From NCBI GenBank assembly GCA_004764695.1, contig SMSO01000031.1, forward strand, positions 6,939,261 through 7,003,260: DNA of 64,000 nucleotides. Reading direction: 5' to 3'. This DNA comes from Schizochytrium sp. TIO01. Taxonomy: Eukaryota; Sar; Bigyra; Thraustochytrida; Thraustochytriidae. The position numbers were made by a program, and so were the translations under genes. Under the pieces are notes generated by a model. It did not search any database, was not told the DNA's origin, and saw only the letters and a program-made list of their open reading frames with translations. Of this stretch, positions 33,240 to 43,868 are shown piece after piece. Within the stretch, counting starts at the first letter, position 1; each line of letters begins with the position of its first letter.

Positions 33240-36200
33240 CAATACGATCGTATTTTCCCAGGCGCCTTTGCACACTGTCCAGTAGAAAGAGTGTACCTCT
33301 CGTTAGACAAAGTTAATATCTGGTAAGTGAGTGCAAGATTTGAACCTTCTGACTAACGTCTCCAATATCGACAACACCACACAAGTCTGGTTGAGTTTTA
33401 AGCTTAGAAGAATATGGTTTTAGGGACGTTCACGGTTGAATTCAAATACAAAGTCACAGTCGTAGATACCAACAGTTAAAGTTCAGCCCGGGTCGATATT
33501 ACAAGGCGTTCGAAAAACTATGCAGCTCTGCGCTCTGCAAGTCTGCCCTGCAACGACTAAGATGCTCGCTCCTGCGGTGCTGGTCACAAGCGATCCCTTC
33601 GCCTCGACGCCTGGCAAAGATATAAGCGTCGGTGCTGGCAGCTCTACTCGACCACCGTCGCTCGCCCGACCGGTGCAGGCAAGGCCACTGCACGAAGAGA
33701 GATGCGCAGGCGCGGCGGCGGCGGGACCGAGCGATGCGCGACTGCGAAGCCAAAGTAATTCGAAGCGAAGAACAATAGAAAACAACACTATTGAACAACC
33801 ACTAAACACAAACACTATACTATGACTTATCCGCAATACTCTTCTGTGCGTAAATGAACAATCAATCATTACTCAATTATCCCAAAATGCAGAAAATAAA
33901 ACAAAAAAAACTTTTCATTTAAAATGGCAAATCAAACGACGCCTTTCCTAGAGCCTATGGTTTGGACTAGCTGACCTCCAACTAGGACGGACATAGGACT
34001 TCTTATTGGACGACTAGGATCGACATTGGTCAAGTTTCTATTCGTGGATCGACATTAGGTCTATAGTATGGCCTCCTGAATGACAGTGTATAAGTCGTGT
34101 ATCGCCAAGTTTACTTGATAGTAGAGCAAAATAGGACTTTGGGACGCAAGTAGAGCAAACGGCGCTCGTATAGACAGCGTCACAATCAAGGACCTGATTG
34201 ATAGAGACTCTTATCTTAAGTCAAACGAACGACTGCAGTAAGCGACGGCTCTGGCTCGAGTCTTATGATCTTGCGAATCTAAAAATTGACAGAGGTTGGT
34301 CGCCTCTGATTAGTGAGCATCGATGCTTCGAGGAGAACATACTCGTCAGGAGACCTCCTCTGACCAGGGAGTGTGTATTGGTCATACCGTGAAAGCTCTT
34401 ACGATGGTCTCGTTTTATTTTATTTTTTCCCATCGCTGCGAACTTGTGATACCTACAACCAAACCAAGGGTACCCGAATGAGGATGAGCAATTTATTAGC
34501 ACTCACTCACTCAACCAATTCGACGGGGAAAATTGAAGTTTGAGAAAATACGGATATCAGGGGAACGCGTAGCGAATGAAAGTGGGTGGATGTAATGAGT
34601 CGCTGATTCCAAATGCCTTCAAGCTTCGGCGATTTTTGGCCTTCTGCCCACAGAAATTGCTGTGTTGATTGAAGCACCGTGGAGGGAATGGGAAATGGTA
34701 TAGGATTTGTATTTGCAAGCCCCCCTTACTATACTTACTAAGCTGAAGTTGGTCTGTTGAGCGTTTGGGCAACATATAGTCAAAAGAAGTCCTTCGAAAT
34801 GGTGTACACAACAAGTCTTTATATTTGGGTTAGGTGGCTTGTTAGTAAGACAAACCCGAAGAGGTCGAGGATTCTAACTAGCCAAAGTCGGCATCAGGAA
34901 CTGAGTAGTATAGATTAACCTTGAAGATTGTAACCGGAAGCCCACTTATTGTGGTTAGCTTCCCAGGCCAAGACTGAATTCTGTGGCATGTGCGTTTTCC
35001 AGTTACACATGCAGACTTTAAGAAGGTACACCATACCATGGTTCCCAAGTCCGCACAAGAGCTCAAGTGCCTTTTAGTCCAAGTTGCTTGTTTAGATGCT
35101 CTATTAGGCGAATAGAGAATGGTTTGAAGCATCACTCCAGGAACGTGCCAATTTGCGAATGCTTCAATTTTTTAAGAAGTTGATGAGGGGAATTGGTGCT
35201 TATCTGGCGTTGCTGGAGATGAAAAATTGTGCACTCTTCATCTAAGTTAGTGTGTGCTACTGGGCTTGCAAATGAATAAGCTTCTCACGAACTGCAAGGT
35301 GACTATGAATCTGTCTAACTGATGAAGAGCCTCTAAAACTGAGGTGTAAGTTTTTTCTAGCGCAGGTCATTCTTGAGATTCTTCTGCAGCCATATTTTTT
35401 TTATTCAGAAGTTTGTTTCTTTTATCTTTTGTTTTATAACTCTGAAAATCATAATTATTGGCTCCGTACTTCCTATTTTATTTCTCTAAATAATAAATAA
35501 CGTAATCGCTTCCATTAAAAAGGTCTGACTGAGATGCCGCATGGAGGTTCACCTCCTTATTGCTTCATTTCAGGCTGTGCAAGTGCAAAGCTTAATGGCC
35601 CAAAGTCTACCACGCATTCTTCACTTGTGTTACTTATTTCTCTTCTTTTTCTATTTCCCCTAATGGAAATTATTAGAACTTCTGATCTCCAAATTGGAGT
35701 AGTTTGTATTCTATATAAATGAATTGTTTTTTGTTTTATTTTGTTTTAATTAGGAGGTTGAATGTAGGTAAGAAAATGGCATGGCCAAGGAACCACCAAG
35801 CTCCAAACAATACCAGTGAAGCGAACCTTCACTATAAGCACACAAAGTACTTCAACTAGAAGCTTGGAGTCTCAGCAAGTGCTCTTTAGGCCTAGGCCGT
35901 TGATGGGCGCGTGCGCTACGCGCCTTTTATCAGAGGTGCGCAAGTGACGATATCGAGCGCACCTATGGCTGCGGCCGCGAGCAACGCAGCACTGGCCGTA
36001 CCATTGCCACGGCAGGGAGCTCTCCACCAAGAAAAAGGAGGCTTTTAAACACCAGGTTTATGATCTTCAGCGTGCCTATTCATACACCACAGCCATCTAC
36101 AACAACATCGGCAACGGGGTTAACTTTCAAAGGCCGGCTTGCGCGGCCTCCCAGGCGCGTGTGACCGCGACAGAATCAGCCAAGCTGTGGCATTGCACCG

Positions 36201-36586
36201 TGCCCGGCTTGCTCGAATTCCTTTCAGCCTCCCTGAGCTCCTTCTCGAAGTAAAAACTGCCAAACCCGTGGCGCACAGCCAAGATGCACATGCCAGGGAC
36301 TCCAACATCTGTATGAATGATGGATCCCCATTGCATCATCACCGTCTTTGTGGCATTGCATCACGGAAACAAAGACGCGCAAAATAAACGGCGGTGGCGC
36401 AGCGAGTTAGGAGCAAGCGTGCGTGTAGGCTCGCAAAACCACCAAGAAAGAGGAGGATTTAGTTCGCGCTAGATAGATTCGTGTTTATCCAGATCGAGAA
36501 CAACACTACCAAGGTTCACCGAAAAATCGCATTTTGGTTCTGTGAAAACTACCGCGTCACCTTTCTACCTAAATTTGAACTCCTCG

Positions 36587-36789
36587 CACCATTCACAGCA
36601 AGCTTCGAAAATCTAGATTCGACGAAAATCTAAATTGAGTTGTATCACATTTGCTGAAAGGATTACACTTCCAAACCACGCAGAACATGTAACACCATTC
36701 ACAGCAAGCTTCGAAAATCTAGATTCTTCGAAAATCTAGATTCTTCGAAAATCTAGATTCGACGAAAATCTAAATTGAGTTGTATCACA
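36587..36789. repeat. Direct duplication with internal 17-bp expansion
   Basis: A 63-nt sequence (36587-36649) starting CACCATTCACAGCAAGC and ending GAGTTGTATCACA recurs at 36693-36789. The second copy is 34 nt longer because the unit TTCGAAAATCTAGATTC appears two extra times. The unit contains the palindromes TTCGAA and TCTAGA. Confidence 0.9.
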
Positions 36790-37739
36790 GTTGCCGATAT
36801 ATACCATTACTGCGAAGTGGTTGCAGATGTATATTATAGACCACAGTATCAACGACTAGTATGTTGATTTGTTCGACCTTGCAATTCCTATGAATAAGTT
36901 CAGGTCAAGCTATTTTTATGGAAAGTCTTCTTTTTACAACGAAGTGTGTTCATCGTCTAATAAATGCACATTTGAATAAATCCGCATTCATACCGTTTTA
37001 TTTACCTTCTCAATTTTGATTTCCTAGCTTTCAGCCATATAAATACCCAAAGTGTGACGATACTAATAAGATTTAGATACTAGTTCGCGTTAATTAAAAT
37101 ACGAAAATGCATATGCAATGCACCAAAGTAGATGAGCAAATTTACAATCAGGTATTCAGTTTTACGCGAGCCCATCAAACACACCATCGTATAGGTGGGA
37201 ATTTCTCGGATGTACATTATGAGAGAGCTCGTTTGATGGTATCTTCAAGGTCGTTCTAGAATGGCATTGCCCTGTGTCTTTAAGAAGTAGGTTTATATTT
37301 ACTGCAGATGCAACAACTCGTTTGATCGTAACCAGTGATACAATTGAAACAAGATATGCAACATCAATATCCTCCCATCTACAATTGCTTAGCAGTACCT
37401 CCATTACAGGTTTGATCAAATCGGAGACCACTCAATGTGAATGATGAGCAATTCCAGTGCATGTCTCTAATCGTTTATCAAAAGATAGTGGGGTACACGC
37501 AGACCTTGGATGAAATCCGCTTCTACTTCATCTCAGATGTTACCTTCCTCATTTTGATAACCATTTAATCATAATCCGTGATCCACAAGATACATACCCA
37601 TCCTGTGTGCATCTATTTTCTTGGCAATCCGCACATGATCTGATTTAGTTCGTGTAATTCTCTTTCCTTGAGTTCCCTTTTTTAAACGGAAGTAGCTTAG
37701 GTCCAAGCAAAATCTGTAAACTAAGTTTCATCGTGCCTA

Positions 37740-37797
37740 AGAAAAAAGAAAAGAAGAAAAAGGAAAGAAAAGAAAGAAAAGAAAAAAAGAAAAGAAA

Positions 37798-37881
<84 letters not shown>

Positions 37882-37907
37882 AAAGAAGAAGAAAGAAAGA
37901 AAGGAAA
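37740..37907. repeat. GAAA microsatellite, about 168 nt
   Basis: A nearly pure purine tract on the plus strand. The frames over it encode only Lys/Glu/Arg or Phe/Leu/Ser periodic peptides. Confidence 0.97.
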
Positions 37908-38462
37908 ATGACAAATTTGATTTGAAAAAAAGCGAATTTGGAGATCGATCGATCGATCGATCGATCTTTCACTCACTCAGTCACTCAGTCATTCAGTCAG
38001 TCGGCCAGGCAAAGCAACGCAAGCGGTCTGCAAAGCCCACCCGCGGGCGCATCGGCTGTGGCGGAGGACAAGGTCCTGCCTCCTCGTGTTCGCGAGCCCT
38101 TCGCAGTCCTGCGAGGTCTGCGTTCAAACAGAAGAAAGGGAACTTGAGACAAAAGGAAGGAAACATTTTCAAAAAGGCACTCATTCTGTCTTTCTTTCTT
38201 TCTTTCTTCCTTCCACCCCTGCATCCTTCCCAACCCCCTGCGAACCGGGACCGGGGCTCGACTCGAGCTCTGGCTGCAGAGCCCCAGCGACCCCGCGCTC
38301 GCTCCCGGCGGCACCAGCCAGCGCCCCTCCGCGCCCTCCTCTTGCTTGGCTGCCGCATAACGCGCAACTTCTCGCGCCTGAGAGTGTTCCGTCAGCGTTC
38401 CTTATCCGTTCTTCCCCGCGGCGCGTAAGACCCCCTAGGCCCCCGCTAGTGCCCCGCACCCC

Positions 38463-38570
38463 GTATAACCTACTGTGGCGCCTCTGAATACTGTAGAGTA
38501 TCTCCGCGCGGCACAGTAGAGTATACGAATAGGCCATAGTGTGCGCACAGAGGCGCAAAGCGGCCTATTC
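38463..38570 (+). repeat. Dispersed AGAGTATAC element, copy E
   Basis: The segment contains CCTACTGTGG, ATACTGTAGAGTATC, CACAGTAGAGTATAC, GAATAGGCC and GGCCTATTC. The last three words are shared, in the same order, with the copy near 48.2 kb. It follows a G+C-rich block and lies about 550 nt upstream of the phosphatase gene. Confidence 0.4.
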
Positions 38571-39114
38571 CCTCTCTCTGAGTCAGTCAGTCAGTCAGTC
38601 TGTCTGTCAGTCAGTCAGTCAGACAGACAGTCAATCGATCTATCGATCAATTGGCGAATCACTCACGCACTCACGCACTGATTCACGCACGCACTGGTTC
38701 ACTCGCTGACTCACTCGCTGGTTCACTCGCTCCCAGAGTGACTCAGGCAGGCATTGAGAAGCAAGCGATTGACAGACTCTGAGGCAAGGGCGGGCGTCGT
38801 TGGCTCTGCGTAGGAGGAGCTCGGGTGGGCGCATCAGGCGGCGAGAAGGCTAGGAGGCTCTGGCTGCTGGTGGAGGGAAAAGGTCGCGAGGTGCTGTGGC
38901 TGCTGCCGGTGTTAAAAGACAGGTCGAAGAAAACAAATAAGCAAGCAAGACGGGCAACGCCGCGGTGCGTAGAAGCGGCAGGCGCTCGCGGCATGCGCAG
39001 GCGCCGCGCCGGGGAGACGCAGGAGGAGACGCGACACCCGATCGTGAGTCGCTGATTGGCACGGGCGGTGGCCTTGAATACGGTAGCCCTGGTGGCAAGG
39101 AAGGCTGCCACGGG

Positions 39115-40287
39115 ATGGCGAGCAGAGCATCGGAGCTTGGGCTTCTGCCGGACCTGGCGCGTGTAGGGCAGTTTGTGGACGCCAGTGCCTTCAAAGCCAA
39201 GGCACAGGCCCTGGCAAGGCTCGAAAACGGGTTCAGAGATGAATACATGTGCGTGAGGCGCCAGGCCGAGGGAGCCGAGGGCTACGCAGACCGCATCACA
39301 GAGTCTACGGCGCAAGTGAGAGCCTGCAACAGGTACTCAGACATCGTTTGTCTAGAAGACACACGAGTTCACCTCGAAACACAAGCAGAGCATGACTACA
39401 TCAATGCGAGCTGGATCCGCGTGGAAGGGATCAAGTCTATACAGTACATTGCAGCGCAGGCCCCTCTCCCCAAGACTTTTGAGTCGTTTTGGAGAATGGT
39501 ATGGGAGTACGATGTGCCTCTTGTGCTCATGCTGACACCATGGCAAGAGCACGCACATGGACGTACAAGGATCAAAGCAGACCCATACTTTCCGCAAGAG
39601 CCAGGAACTTCGGAAACTCATGGGGACTTCAAGATCACCTGCGAAGATCTCGACTTAACGAACCACGCGCAAGGACTTGACGTGCGGCGCCTTCAGCTGA
39701 AAAATAACCACAGAGACGCAGCCCGAGCGCCGATCCGCACTGTGTATCATGTTCATTTCACCCATTGGCCGGATTTTGGCAGCGTCAGGGACCTCGGCTC
39801 GTACCTAAATATGCACGCTACTGTGCGTCGCTGGGAGGAGACTGCTCGAGGAGCAACCGCCTCTACAGCTGGCGCTGCCAGTGACTCTCAAGACCCTCAC
39901 GAAGAGTCTACAACTTCAACGTTGAAACAGAGTGCCGCACCAACGGCACAGTTCAAAGCCCCCACCGTGAACCATTGCAGTGCCGGTATTGGACGCACGG
40001 GGACCTTCATTGCTATCGATGCTGTGCTGAGGTGGATCACTGACCGAGTAAATGAGGCATCAGATTCACCTGCTAAGCTCAATCTTGCAGACATTGTCAA
40101 GCAGCTACGCAACCAGAGGCCTGGCATGGTCGTCACCCTCGATCAGTACGTAATGCTCTACCAGGTTATTTATTACGCACTCTTCGGAAGCTCGCTTTCC
40201 GACGCGGCCGATGATACATCGGAGTCTTTCGAAGGGATGGATGACGCCGAGATCTACCGCTCAAAACTCGGAAAGCGACCTTTATGA
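39115..40287 (+). CDS. Classical protein tyrosine phosphatase (PTP)
   Basis: 390 residues from the first ATG in frame (upstream only a GTG is available). One classical PTP catalytic domain fills most of the protein. The pTyr-recognition segment has CNRYSDIVCL (71-80) and DYINASWI (94-101). The WPD loop HWPDFG carries general-acid D220, and the signature loop HCSAGIGRTG carries nucleophile C288 and R294. The Q-loop region VTLDQY has Q344. All residues needed for catalysis are present, so it should be an active tyrosine-specific phosphatase, probably cytosolic because no signal or membrane segment is visible. Between the WPD and signature loops there is a low-complexity Ser/Ala/Thr insertion of about 35 residues (roughly 245-280). 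The C-terminus is acidic (DAADDTSESFEGMDD). No regulatory domain identifies its target. Confidence 0.92.
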   Translation: MASRASELGLLPDLARVGQFVDASAFKAKAQALARLENGFRDEYMCVRRQAEGAEGYADRITESTAQVRACNRYSDIVCLEDTRVHLETQAEHDYINASWIRVEGIKSIQYIAAQAPLPKTFESFWRMVWEYDVPLVLMLTPWQEHAHGRTRIKADPYFPQEPGTSETHGDFKITCEDLDLTNHAQGLDVRRLQLKNNHRDAARAPIRTVYHVHFTHWPDFGSVRDLGSYLNMHATVRRWEETARGATASTAGAASDSQDPHEESTTSTLKQSAAPTAQFKAPTVNHCSAGIGRTGTFIAIDAVLRWITDRVNEASDSPAKLNLADIVKQLRNQRPGMVVTLDQYVMLYQVIYYALFGSSLSDAADDTSESFEGMDDAEIYRSKLGKRPL

Positions 40288-41303
40288 AAATCAGTTCTTC
40301 TCTCTTCTTCTACTTCCATCTTTGTTGTTCTCTTTCTCTCATTCATCTCACACTTCATTCACATCATCAATCACACATCGTTTTCCTCCCCTTTTGTCAT
40401 TCCTTTGATTTTCTCTCATGTTTTCCCCTCTCTTCATTGCTTTCACTGGCATGGTTGTTACTCATTAGCTTCATCAGTTCATGTCGCTATCGCTGGTGGT
40501 GCTGCTCTTTCCCTCCTGTACCGTTTTGGCGAAATACTAATTCTTACGATGGTACAAGACATTTTGTCTACTCCCCGAAGATCAAGGAAGTTTAATCTGG
40601 CAATGCCAACCCTGTGCATGATGTTTGGATCTTTTGGTATCAAAGGATAGGCTGTGTTGTTGTTCTTGTGGTCTCTCAGTAGTAAACCCAATATGCGCGC
40701 TAATAAGTTACTATACTCGTTGAGTAGACCCCAACGAAGGCAAAACAACATCTTAGCTTACCTCAGAATCAAAAACTTGTTTGAGAGGCCTAATTTGCCT
40801 TCAAATTATCTATATATTATTGAACAAGCGTTAAATTTCACATATTAATATTCCTTTTTTTGTGTTTCGTTTGTTATATTTATTTCCTTTTTTCTAATGT
40901 CTCGAAGCACCTTTCGTGTAAATCGTAATGGGTGCAAGCAGGCATAGACACACGAGCAAGACTAGTTATTGTCACAATCTTGTAAACGTTGTGTGCTTTG
41001 ATTTCAGAGTGTCATTTCTCATGATGCCAGGAGTTGGGCAACAAAAGAGATTTAGAATGGCAGAGGTTAAGAGTGATGATGACTATGATGACCAGGTTAC
41101 AAACCAGCATCAAAGCAATTCTACTCCCAGCCGCTCCGGTAGAATCTCCTCTCTCTACGTGTACATGTGTAGTTTTTAGGGTTTGGCTGGGCTCATGTGA
41201 GCCCCTGTCCATGTGATTGGTTATGGAATGAGCAATGCGATAAACAAGTCCTTGTGCATCATCACATTGACAAAAGAAATACAGCTAGATTTAAAAACTC
41301 GCT
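40288..41303. other. Intergenic region between convergent genes
   Basis: It lies between the phosphatase (+) and the RTWPGINKPGG protein (-). The left part is pyrimidine-rich (TCTTC/TTTC) downstream of the phosphatase stop. No ORF in it is credible. Confidence 0.65.
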
Positions 41304-43868
41304 TTAATCGCTTGTGTACTTGTAAGGTACATTCACCAGAGGGCAGAGGTCGTGCTCCTCGATCTGCTCCCTGGAAACTCCACAACCTAAGGCCGCCAGT
41401 TCGCGTTTTTGCTTGCTACAAAGAATACTTGCTTCCATAGCCTGACGTTCAAGCATCTTGTTTCGTAGCCGCATAAAGTTACCACTCGTGTGCTGGTATA
41501 AATACTTGCGAGTGCGGGGATCCAAATTGCTTGCAGGAGCTGTAGGCCGCCAAAAGCGGTTGACACGAAGACAAAGCTCTTCTAGACGTGTTCTAGATGT
41601 GTTGGCATTGCGAGACCACTGCTGGCTCAAAGCATCAATTAGGACCTTGTGAGTTTGACTGTGCTCAATCTCGAACTTACGGGCAAGATCAAGACGCTCG
41701 GCACGCTGCAACTCAAGCTGTGCATGAAGACTAGCGTGTACACTGCGAGTAGTGCCAACACGAGCACGGCGTGAGCTAGTGCTATGGCGATCTACACTTA
41801 ACACCGAGGTTTCCCTGGTCAAAGGTTCATAGTGCTTATCCTCGACAACTTGAGCCACAACCTTCTCTACAGCCTGTAACGGCTCATGACGTGCCTTGCG
41901 AATTTGGCGAATGCTGACCTGACTTTTTCGGCTACTCTCTGAGTTTGTGGGAGAAGAATTGTAACGAACGCTAGCCTGGCTTTTAGGACTCCACTCGGAG
42001 TTTGTTGGAGATGGGCTTTTGCTGCGAGCTTGTTGGCTTTGCCGATGCGAAGGACTACTTGTCTTAATCTTAATCAAAGTAGGCCTTGTACTCACTTTTG
42101 GTAGAGCGCTGCCGCTAGTGCTGCTGACAGTGGCGACTGCTGACGGCTTAGCCTTCACATCCTGCGTTTTCTCAACGCGGACTGGATTCCTCTCTGGTGT
42201 AACCGGTGCCTTCTTTTCCACAGTAGTACTGGAGCTCGTAGTTCTTGCTACAGGAGTCGTCGGTGCCTTCTTTTCCACAGTAGTACTGGAGCTTGTAGTT
42301 CTTGCTACAGGAGTCGTCGGTGCCTTCTTCTCCACAGTAGTACTGGAGCTTGTAGTTCTTGCTACAGGAGTCGTCAGTGGCCTTCTTCTCCAAAGTAGTG
42401 CTGGAGCTCGTAGTTCTTGCAACAGGAGTCATCGGGGCCTTGGTTTCTGAAGCTGCAACAGTAGCAGTAGGTCTTACAATCTCAGGTTGTGCATGCGCAG
42501 ATTCCGTCACCAGCTGTGTTGGCTTTTCTGCAGTAGTTTCTGTCTTGCCAGATTCAGAAGTACGTGCCTGCTTAAGAGGCCTGTCTTCCGAATTGCTCAC
42601 ACTGCTGCTGCCAAACGACCCCGTATCACCTTGAGCTGTGCGAATGGGAGAAGTTACGATCTTACGCTTTGGTGGGTTCCGGTTCGGAATGGCAGTGGAC
42701 TTTTGATCCGCACGCTTCGGTTCAGGCGTGTTTGCATTTGTGGCCTCGTCAGCACGAGGATGCACCAATCTTGGACTCGAGTGAGTGATCGCTGCACGAG
42801 GGGGCTTGGCTGCGAGTTGCTGCTCTCAGATGTTGGCAAACTCGATGCTGGGCGAGTGCACGGGGGAGTCGCCAGCACTAATGCCTCCTTACGAATGGGA
42901 GGCGGCGTTGAAGAACGGGGACGGGGCGGGGTCGAAGCTCGTGGAGTAGTCACAAGAGGGAGTTCGTTCGAATCAGAGCTTCGTAGAGGCGGAGTCTGTG
43001 GCCGTGAGACCTTCTTACGGTGCTTCTTGGGGGTAACACTGCCAGTAGGACTGCTGCTGCGGCTTCCAACTTGCGAAGCACTGTTTGACTCCTGTTTTAC
43101 TTTAGCTTTTTTGAACTCCTGCTCAGAAGCTTGATGGTGCTGGTCTTTATGGGTAGCATTCTGCTGCTGGACCTGATGTGAAGGGGAAGAACTCGCAGGA
43201 GGCGGTGTTGCCGGCATAGCTGAGATCGTTTTGACTCTGCGCGGTGATGCGCTAGATTTGCGGCTCAGAACTGACCGCAAAGATGTGGAGTCTCCGCTAG
43301 CCACGCTGCTAGCACCATCTTCATCGCGGTGAGACCTCGGCTGCTGCTGATAGTTGATGAAGAAGTCCCGTTCCTTGATAGGCCTCTGCGACTGGAAAAG
43401 GTAGTTCGCAGAATTGTGAATGTATTGTGGATGCACACGTTTCTCACTACCGCCGAGAACATAGCTAATGGCGAAGGAACCATCCACGTTGCACCTTGTG
43501 ATCTTGCCGACACCACCAGGCTTGTTAATGCCAGGCCATGTGCGAGACTCTACGTGAACAACATCACCGACTACAAATTTGGGAGGTTCCGGGGCAGCTC
43601 TCATTTGTTCCTGTTGTTGCTTTTGTTGCTTTTGTTGCTGCTCCAGCTTCTGTTGCTGTTGCTGCAACTTTTGCTGCTGCTGTTGCTGCAACTTTTGCTG
43701 CTGCTGCTGCTGCTGCTGTTGCTGCTGCTGTTGACTTTGTTGGTATTGGTGCTGCTGTTGAGCCTGGTGGATGCCTTGGTGCATGTTATGTCTGGGCGCA
43801 GCGCTGTCCTCAAACGGGTTCGAGGCCACGACCCGCATGGAGTTCGCCCTGATAGGCGTCGCGACCAT
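41304..43868 (-). CDS. Chromatin-type low-complexity protein with RTWPGINKPGG module; two compensating frameshifts
   Basis: An ATG at 43868 opens a poly-Gln tract (about residues 44-88), followed by a compact module at about 97-155 (FVVGDVVHVESRTWPGINKP, then GGVGKITRCN, YVLGGSEKRVHPQYIH). It reads like a small beta-barrel of the Tudor/PWWP type; that is inference. A long Ser/Pro/Thr/Lys-rich region follows. The C-terminal 150 residues are helical and conserved-looking (LARKFEIEHSQTHKVLIDAL, RVNRFWRPTAP, KYLYQHTSGNFMRLRNKMLE). The frame is broken twice. One base appears missing near the G5 run at 42800-42804, and one base is extra in the fourth 57-bp repeat near 42376-42382. The ends are therefore back in the same frame and the whole span equals 855 codons including the stop. 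Function is unknown; a nuclear role is likely. Confidence 0.7.
42205..42433 (-). repeat. 57-bp coding minisatellite, four copies
   Basis: Three exact-length 57-bp copies (42205-42261, 42262-42318, 42319-42375) and a fourth of 58 bp (42376-42433). Each encodes a 19-residue unit containing TPVARTTSSSTTVEKKA. The extra base in the fourth copy shifts the frame. Confidence 0.93.
43609..43744 (-). repeat. CAG/CAA poly-glutamine tract
   Basis: On the coding (minus) strand CAG and CAA codons give runs of 13, 6, 5 and 3 glutamines punctuated by Lys-Leu and Lys-Gln, close to the N-terminus of the RTWPGINKPGG protein. Confidence 0.9.

Larger units (their letters stand above)
33105..39114. other. Gene-poor region with repeats
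   Basis: It contains a GCAA array (33205-33239), a duplicated 63-bp sequence (36587-36789), a very long GAAA array (37740-37907), GATC and GTCA/GACA runs (about 37943-37966 and 38580-38640) and a G+C-rich block at about 38.22-38.45 kb. Copies of the dispersed CAAGTG/AGAGTATAC element lie at 34145-34164 (short) and 38463-38570. No convincing gene was found. Confidence 0.6.

Noticed and set aside
33105-33275. Hydrophobic N-terminal extension on the AF4-like protein, resembling a membrane segment
   Set aside because: It is translated from a GCAA microsatellite, and a better ATG lies at 33104.
36388-36450. GGTGGCGCAGC, resembling the start of a tRNA
   Set aside because: No B box, anticodon arm or matching acceptor 3' strand follows.
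37733-38428. 231-codon Lys/Glu-rich ORF
   Set aside because: Its first half is the GAAA array and the rest is G+C-rich sequence open in several frames.
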